Of a DNA stretch of 17,804 bases, positions 15,141 to 17,804 are shown one piece after another. Both the position numbers and the translations under genes were made by a program. The notes below the pieces were generated by a model, which searched no databases, was not told the origin of the DNA, and saw only the letters and a program-made list of their open reading frames with translations. This DNA is from Cytophagaceae bacterium (GTDB taxonomy: Bacteria; Bacteroidota; Bacteroidia; Cytophagales; Spirosomataceae): assembly GCA_947461155.1 (NCBI GenBank), contig CANHKE010000002.1, positions 1-17,804 on the forward strand, in the 5' to 3' direction. Numbering within the stretch: the first letter of the stretch is position 1; the number at the start of each line of letters is the position of its first letter.

Positions 15141-15555
15141 ACGAAAGCTCATCCGACAATTCATTCACATCATCCCGTTGGTACGGAAAATAACTAGCTA
15201 AAGCCTCCCCTATTCGGCGTACCCCTAAAGCAAGGCCAGCACCATATTCATTTTTGGCTAATAATGGACGCATTTCATCTCGTATGGTTTCCCAGAATTC
15301 AGTAGCTACGTTTGCGTCTATTCCTTTATCACCAATAATCGAAAACTTCCGATCCTTAACAGCCAAATACACCAATACCCCATTTTGCAAATCGGTCTGG
15401 TGCATGCCTAATTGAAAAAAGAGCACCTTCGATCGTTCGATCGGGTGCCCTTCACAATGACTTTCCACATGTACACGAATCTCTCCAGAAGTCTTTTTTT
15501 CGGCCTCCTGAATCGCTTGAATGATCTCCGCTTCGTGTACTGCGCTTAACTGCAT
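15130..15555 (-). CDS. Small cytosolic TPM-domain protein
   Basis: A second TPM-domain protein, without signal peptide or membrane segment, so probably cytosolic. From the ATG at 15555 it has 141 residues: an N-terminal helix (EAEIIQAIQEAEKKTSGEIRV region, residues 8-28), then a core with TDLQNGVLVYLAVKDRKFSI and DKGIDANVATEFW, and a C-terminal helix with YGAGLALGVRRIGEALASYFP. These landmarks match the short TPM proteins encoded next to LemA in many Bacteroidota. An in-frame ATG at 15573 would add six residues and overlap lemA by 17 bases. I prefer 15555, one base after the lemA stop. Its 3' end overlaps the next TPM gene by 11 bases. Its molecular role is unknown to me. Confidence 0.9.
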   Translation of the reverse strand: MQLSAVHEAEIIQAIQEAEKKTSGEIRVHVESHCEGHPIERSKVLFFQLGMHQTDLQNGVLVYLAVKDRKFSIIGDKGIDANVATEFWETIRDEMRPLLAKNEYGAGLALGVRRIGEALASYFPYQRDDVNELSDELSYGE

Positions 15556-15556
15556 C

Positions 15557-16150
15557 TTATTTCTTCTCGTCAAAATTTACTTCAGGTGCCTTCTCAGAAC
15601 CTGCCTCCGCTTGGAAGAATCCTTTCTCTGCAAATCCAGAGAACGAAGCAATTAGGCTATTCGGAAACGTTACGATTAAGGAGTTGTAGTTTTTCACCGA
15701 CTCGTTAAAACGATCACGCTCTTCTTTGATGCGGTTTTCTGTACCCTCTAATTGTGCTTGTAATTCAGAGAAATTCTCCGTTGCACGCAATTGTGGATAA
15801 TTTTCAGCCACAACCATTAAACGAGATAAAGCGCCGCCCAACGAAGATTGAGCTGCTTGATATTTTTGCATATTCTCAGGACTTAAGTCCTTCGCATCTA
15901 ATTTCACTTGTGTTGCAGATGCACGCGCTTCGATGACAGCAGTCAATGTAGACTTCTCGAAATTCGCTACCCCTTGTACCGTTTTGACCAAATTCGGGAT
16001 TAAATCCGAACGTCTTTGATACGCACTTTGTACGTTTGCCCAAGAAGCCTTTACCTCTTGATCACTTGTGGCCATGCTATTTCTCGATCCAATACCCCAA
16101 AAAATCACCAAAGCAACTACGCCTAAACCAATCCAAATTTTCTTATTCAT
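15557..16150 (-). CDS. lemA: LemA family protein
   Basis: LemA proteins are membrane-anchored four-helix-bundle proteins of uncertain function, often encoded beside TPM or YgcG proteins. The 197 residues begin with a short basic end and one hydrophobic segment (about 4-21, IWIGLGVVALVIFWGIG). The conserved helical core follows: VKASWANVQSAYQRRSDLIPN (about 33-53), VKTVQGVANFEKSTL, the SRLMVVAENYPQLRATENF signature and TENRIKEERDRFNESVKNYN. The tail after FPNSLIASFSGF is acidic and probably disordered. The ATG at 16150 is the natural start and sits about 25 bases downstream of a predicted transcription start. It is the first gene of the - strand run lemA-TPM-TPM-gmhA, with spacings of 1, -11 and 33 bases. 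Confidence 0.95.
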   Translation of the reverse strand: MNKKIWIGLGVVALVIFWGIGSRNSMATSDQEVKASWANVQSAYQRRSDLIPNLVKTVQGVANFEKSTLTAVIEARASATQVKLDAKDLSPENMQKYQAAQSSLGGALSRLMVVAENYPQLRATENFSELQAQLEGTENRIKEERDRFNESVKNYNSLIVTFPNSLIASFSGFAEKGFFQAEAGSEKAPEVNFDEKK

Positions 16151-16181
16151 TGTTTTAAAATTTAAGGTTTTTTTGTCCCCG

Positions 16182-16189
16182 CAAAGGTA
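16182..16189 (-). promoter_or_regulatory. -7 box of the lemA operon promoter
   Basis: Read on the - strand this is TACCTTTG followed by C, a perfect TAnnTTTG match. The start site would lie near 16175, some 25 bases before the lemA ATG. The -33 element is weak: only TTCG occurs near the expected distance. Confidence 0.6.
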
Positions 16190-16275
16190 TGCATAATTAC
16201 AGTTCCCCTACGAATTTTTCCATCAAAATGCTTTTTCAAGGATAAACGTTCCTTTTCCCTCCATCAATTTATTTT

Positions 16276-16282
16276 TATCTTG
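16276..16282 (+). promoter_or_regulatory. Weak -7-like box directly before ptrB
   Basis: TATCTTG resembles TAnnTTTG with one T missing and sits 5 bases before the ptrB ATG. If used, transcription would start at or next to the start codon. No TTG lies at the -33 distance, so this is a weak candidate; I saw no better one in the lemA-ptrB interval. Confidence 0.25.
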
Positions 16283-16287
16283 CCACT

Positions 16288-17804
16288 ATGTTACAAAATC
16301 TTCCCAATCCGCCACGCGCAACAGAAATTTCCAACGCATTAACGATTCACGGTGATGTCCGACAAGACCCCTATTTTTGGCTAAATAAACCCGAAGATCC
16401 GTTGGTTATCGAGTACCTAACTCAAGAAAATACCTACACCGAACAAGTATTAAAGCCCACAGAAAACCTTCAAACCGAATTATTCGAGGAAATGAAAGGG
16501 CGTATGGTCGCAGATGAACAATCGGTACCCTATTTCAATGGCAAAGATTGGTTCTACCACCGCTACGAAAGCGACGGAGAATATCCTCTTTACTGCCGAA
16601 AAAAAGGAAACCTCGATGCTCCCGAAGAAATACTTTTGCACGGAAACCAACTCGGTAAGGAAGAGGCCTATTTCGCCGTAGGTGGTTTGGCATTGTCCGA
16701 CAACGAACAAATTCTTGCCTACGCAACCGATACGGTCAGCAGGCGCAATTACACGGTCTATTTTAAAAACATGGGGACGGGTGAATTATTGGCCGACAAA
16801 ATTGAAAATACCGAAGGGGGGTCCTATGCGTGGTCAGCGGATTCAACCTATTTTTTCTACTTATTGCGTGACCCGCAAACCCTATTGGCCTCTAAAGTCT
16901 ACCGCCATCAAATGGGCACTTCCGCTGCAGAAGATGTGTTAGTTTACGAGGAGAAGAACGAGGAATGTTACATGGGGCTGAGTAGGAGCAAGTCGAAGGA
17001 ATATATCTTTTCGGTTTCGAGCCAACAAGGCGTTTATTCGGAATATCGGATTTTAAAGACTGACAATCCAACAGGCAAATTCGAGGTGTTTCATCCCGGT
17101 GAGCGAGGTTTGGAATATTTCATTGAACATCAGTCGGATCGCTTTTTGATTCGGACAAATTTTCAAGAGTCAACGAATTTTCAATTAATGGCTTGTGCGG
17201 TCAATGGCCCGACGGACAAATCGCAATGGCAAACGGTCGTCGCCCATCGTCCCGATGTTTTCTTAGAGGATTTTGATGCGACCACGGAATGGATTGCACT
17301 GGAAGTTAAGACCAATGGATTATCCCAAATTCAACTGATTCAGGGGGAATCCAATGCTTTCATCCGGATGGACGAAGATGTTTTTCAAGTCAATATTGGC
17401 ATAAATGCCCATTATCGGAGTCATACCCTTCGCTACCATTACACCTCATTAACCTGTCCAAATTCCGTTTTGGATTACGATGGAGCCACCCAAAAATCAA
17501 CCTTACTGAAGGAAGATCGCGTACTAGGCGATTTTGACGAAAATGAATACCAGTCGGAGCGCCTATGGGCCACCGCCCGTGACGGCGTACAAGTTCCCAT
17601 CTCACTCGTTTACAAAAAAGGCTATCAAAAAGGGCCATTGTTATTATATGCCTACGGTTCATATGGATACAGCATGGATCCTTATTTTTCTTCGAGCCGA
17701 CTTTCCTTATTGAATCGTGGATTTGCGTTTGCGATCGCACACATACGTGGCGGGCAGGAAATGGGGCGCCACTGGTACGAAGAGGGGAAGATGATGCGAA
17801 AGAT
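16288..17804 (+). CDS. ptrB: Oligopeptidase B-type S9 serine peptidase, N-terminal part (3' end outside window)
   Basis: Oligopeptidase B cleaves short peptides after basic residues, usually in the cytosol. The frame is open from the ATG at 16288 to the window edge, 505 codons with no stop; family members are about 680-700 residues. The N-terminus TIHGDVRQDPYFWLNKPEDP matches the conserved HGD/ExRxDxYxWLR region. A beta-propeller region follows to about residue 410. The catalytic alpha/beta-hydrolase domain opens with SERLWATARDGVQVPISLVY, YAYGSYGYSMDPYFSSSRLSL and GFAFAIAHIRGGQEMG (landmarks between about 415 and 495). The nucleophile Ser, Asp and His lie beyond the window, so activity cannot be judged. 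No signal peptide is present. The gene is divergent from lemA, with 137 bases between the two starts. Prolyl oligopeptidase is the main alternative, but RGGQEMGRHWYEEGK favours oligopeptidase B. Confidence 0.92.
   Translation, partial: MLQNLPNPPRATEISNALTIHGDVRQDPYFWLNKPEDPLVIEYLTQENTYTEQVLKPTENLQTELFEEMKGRMVADEQSVPYFNGKDWFYHRYESDGEYPLYCRKKGNLDAPEEILLHGNQLGKEEAYFAVGGLALSDNEQILAYATDTVSRRNYTVYFKNMGTGELLADKIENTEGGSYAWSADSTYFFYLLRDPQTLLASKVYRHQMGTSAAEDVLVYEEKNEECYMGLSRSKSKEYIFSVSSQQGVYSEYRILKTDNPTGKFEVFHPGERGLEYFIEHQSDRFLIRTNFQESTNFQLMACAVNGPTDKSQWQTVVAHRPDVFLEDFDATTEWIALEVKTNGLSQIQLIQGESNAFIRMDEDVFQVNIGINAHYRSHTLRYHYTSLTCPNSVLDYDGATQKSTLLKEDRVLGDFDENEYQSERLWATARDGVQVPISLVYKKGYQKGPLLLYAYGSYGYSMDPYFSSSRLSLLNRGFAFAIAHIRGGQEMGRHWYEEGKMMRK

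Overview
This is an ordinary-looking chromosomal window from a member of the Bacteroidota, possibly Cytophagales. The phylum call rests on three things. Promoter-like sites match the phylum's TTG(N19-20)TAnnTTTG pattern, with perfect -7 boxes before accB, rplM and lemA. The start codons mostly lack Shine-Dalgarno sequences. The ribosomal, FtsQ, FtsA and TPM/LemA proteins have a Bacteroidota character. The order and genus are inferences and stay uncertain.

Left part (1-5110, all + strand): the 3' end of efp (elongation factor P) is followed by accB and accC, the biotin carrier and biotin carboxylase of acetyl-CoA carboxylase, ending at a clear intrinsic terminator. A translation operon follows: rplM (L13), rpsI (S9), rpsB (S2) and tsf (EF-Ts). 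It has a good promoter at its head, a terminator-like hairpin between rpsI and rpsB, and a strong terminator after tsf.

Middle part (5206-12367, + strand): the distal half of the division and cell wall (dcw) cluster, murD-ftsW-murG-murC-ftsQ-ftsA. The genes overlap or nearly touch. MurD, MurC and MurG build lipid II, FtsW polymerises it at the septum, FtsQ is a divisome scaffold and FtsA tethers FtsZ to the membrane. The expected ftsZ does not follow ftsA. The ftsA stop codon instead overlaps the stop codon of a convergent RhlE-type RNA helicase gene. The proximal half of dcw (mraZ to mraY) is also absent; tsf lies upstream of murD.

Right part (12364-16150, - strand): transcription runs lemA, a cytosolic TPM-domain protein, a secreted or membrane TPM-domain protein with a Gly-rich tail, gmhA (sedoheptulose-7-phosphate isomerase), then the DEAD-box helicase. 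Between gmhA and the helicase lie three blocks of a degenerate 7-bp tandem repeat (consensus AGACGTT), two direct and one inverted. This is the most unusual DNA in the window. From 16288 to the right edge a divergent + strand gene encodes the N-terminal two thirds of an oligopeptidase B-type S9 protease.

I found no CRISPR array, tRNA, rRNA, insertion sequence, phage gene or toxin-antitoxin pair. I see no convincing undescribed multi-gene system. The least understood items are the heptad repeats, the LemA-TPM-TPM operon and the missing ftsZ.
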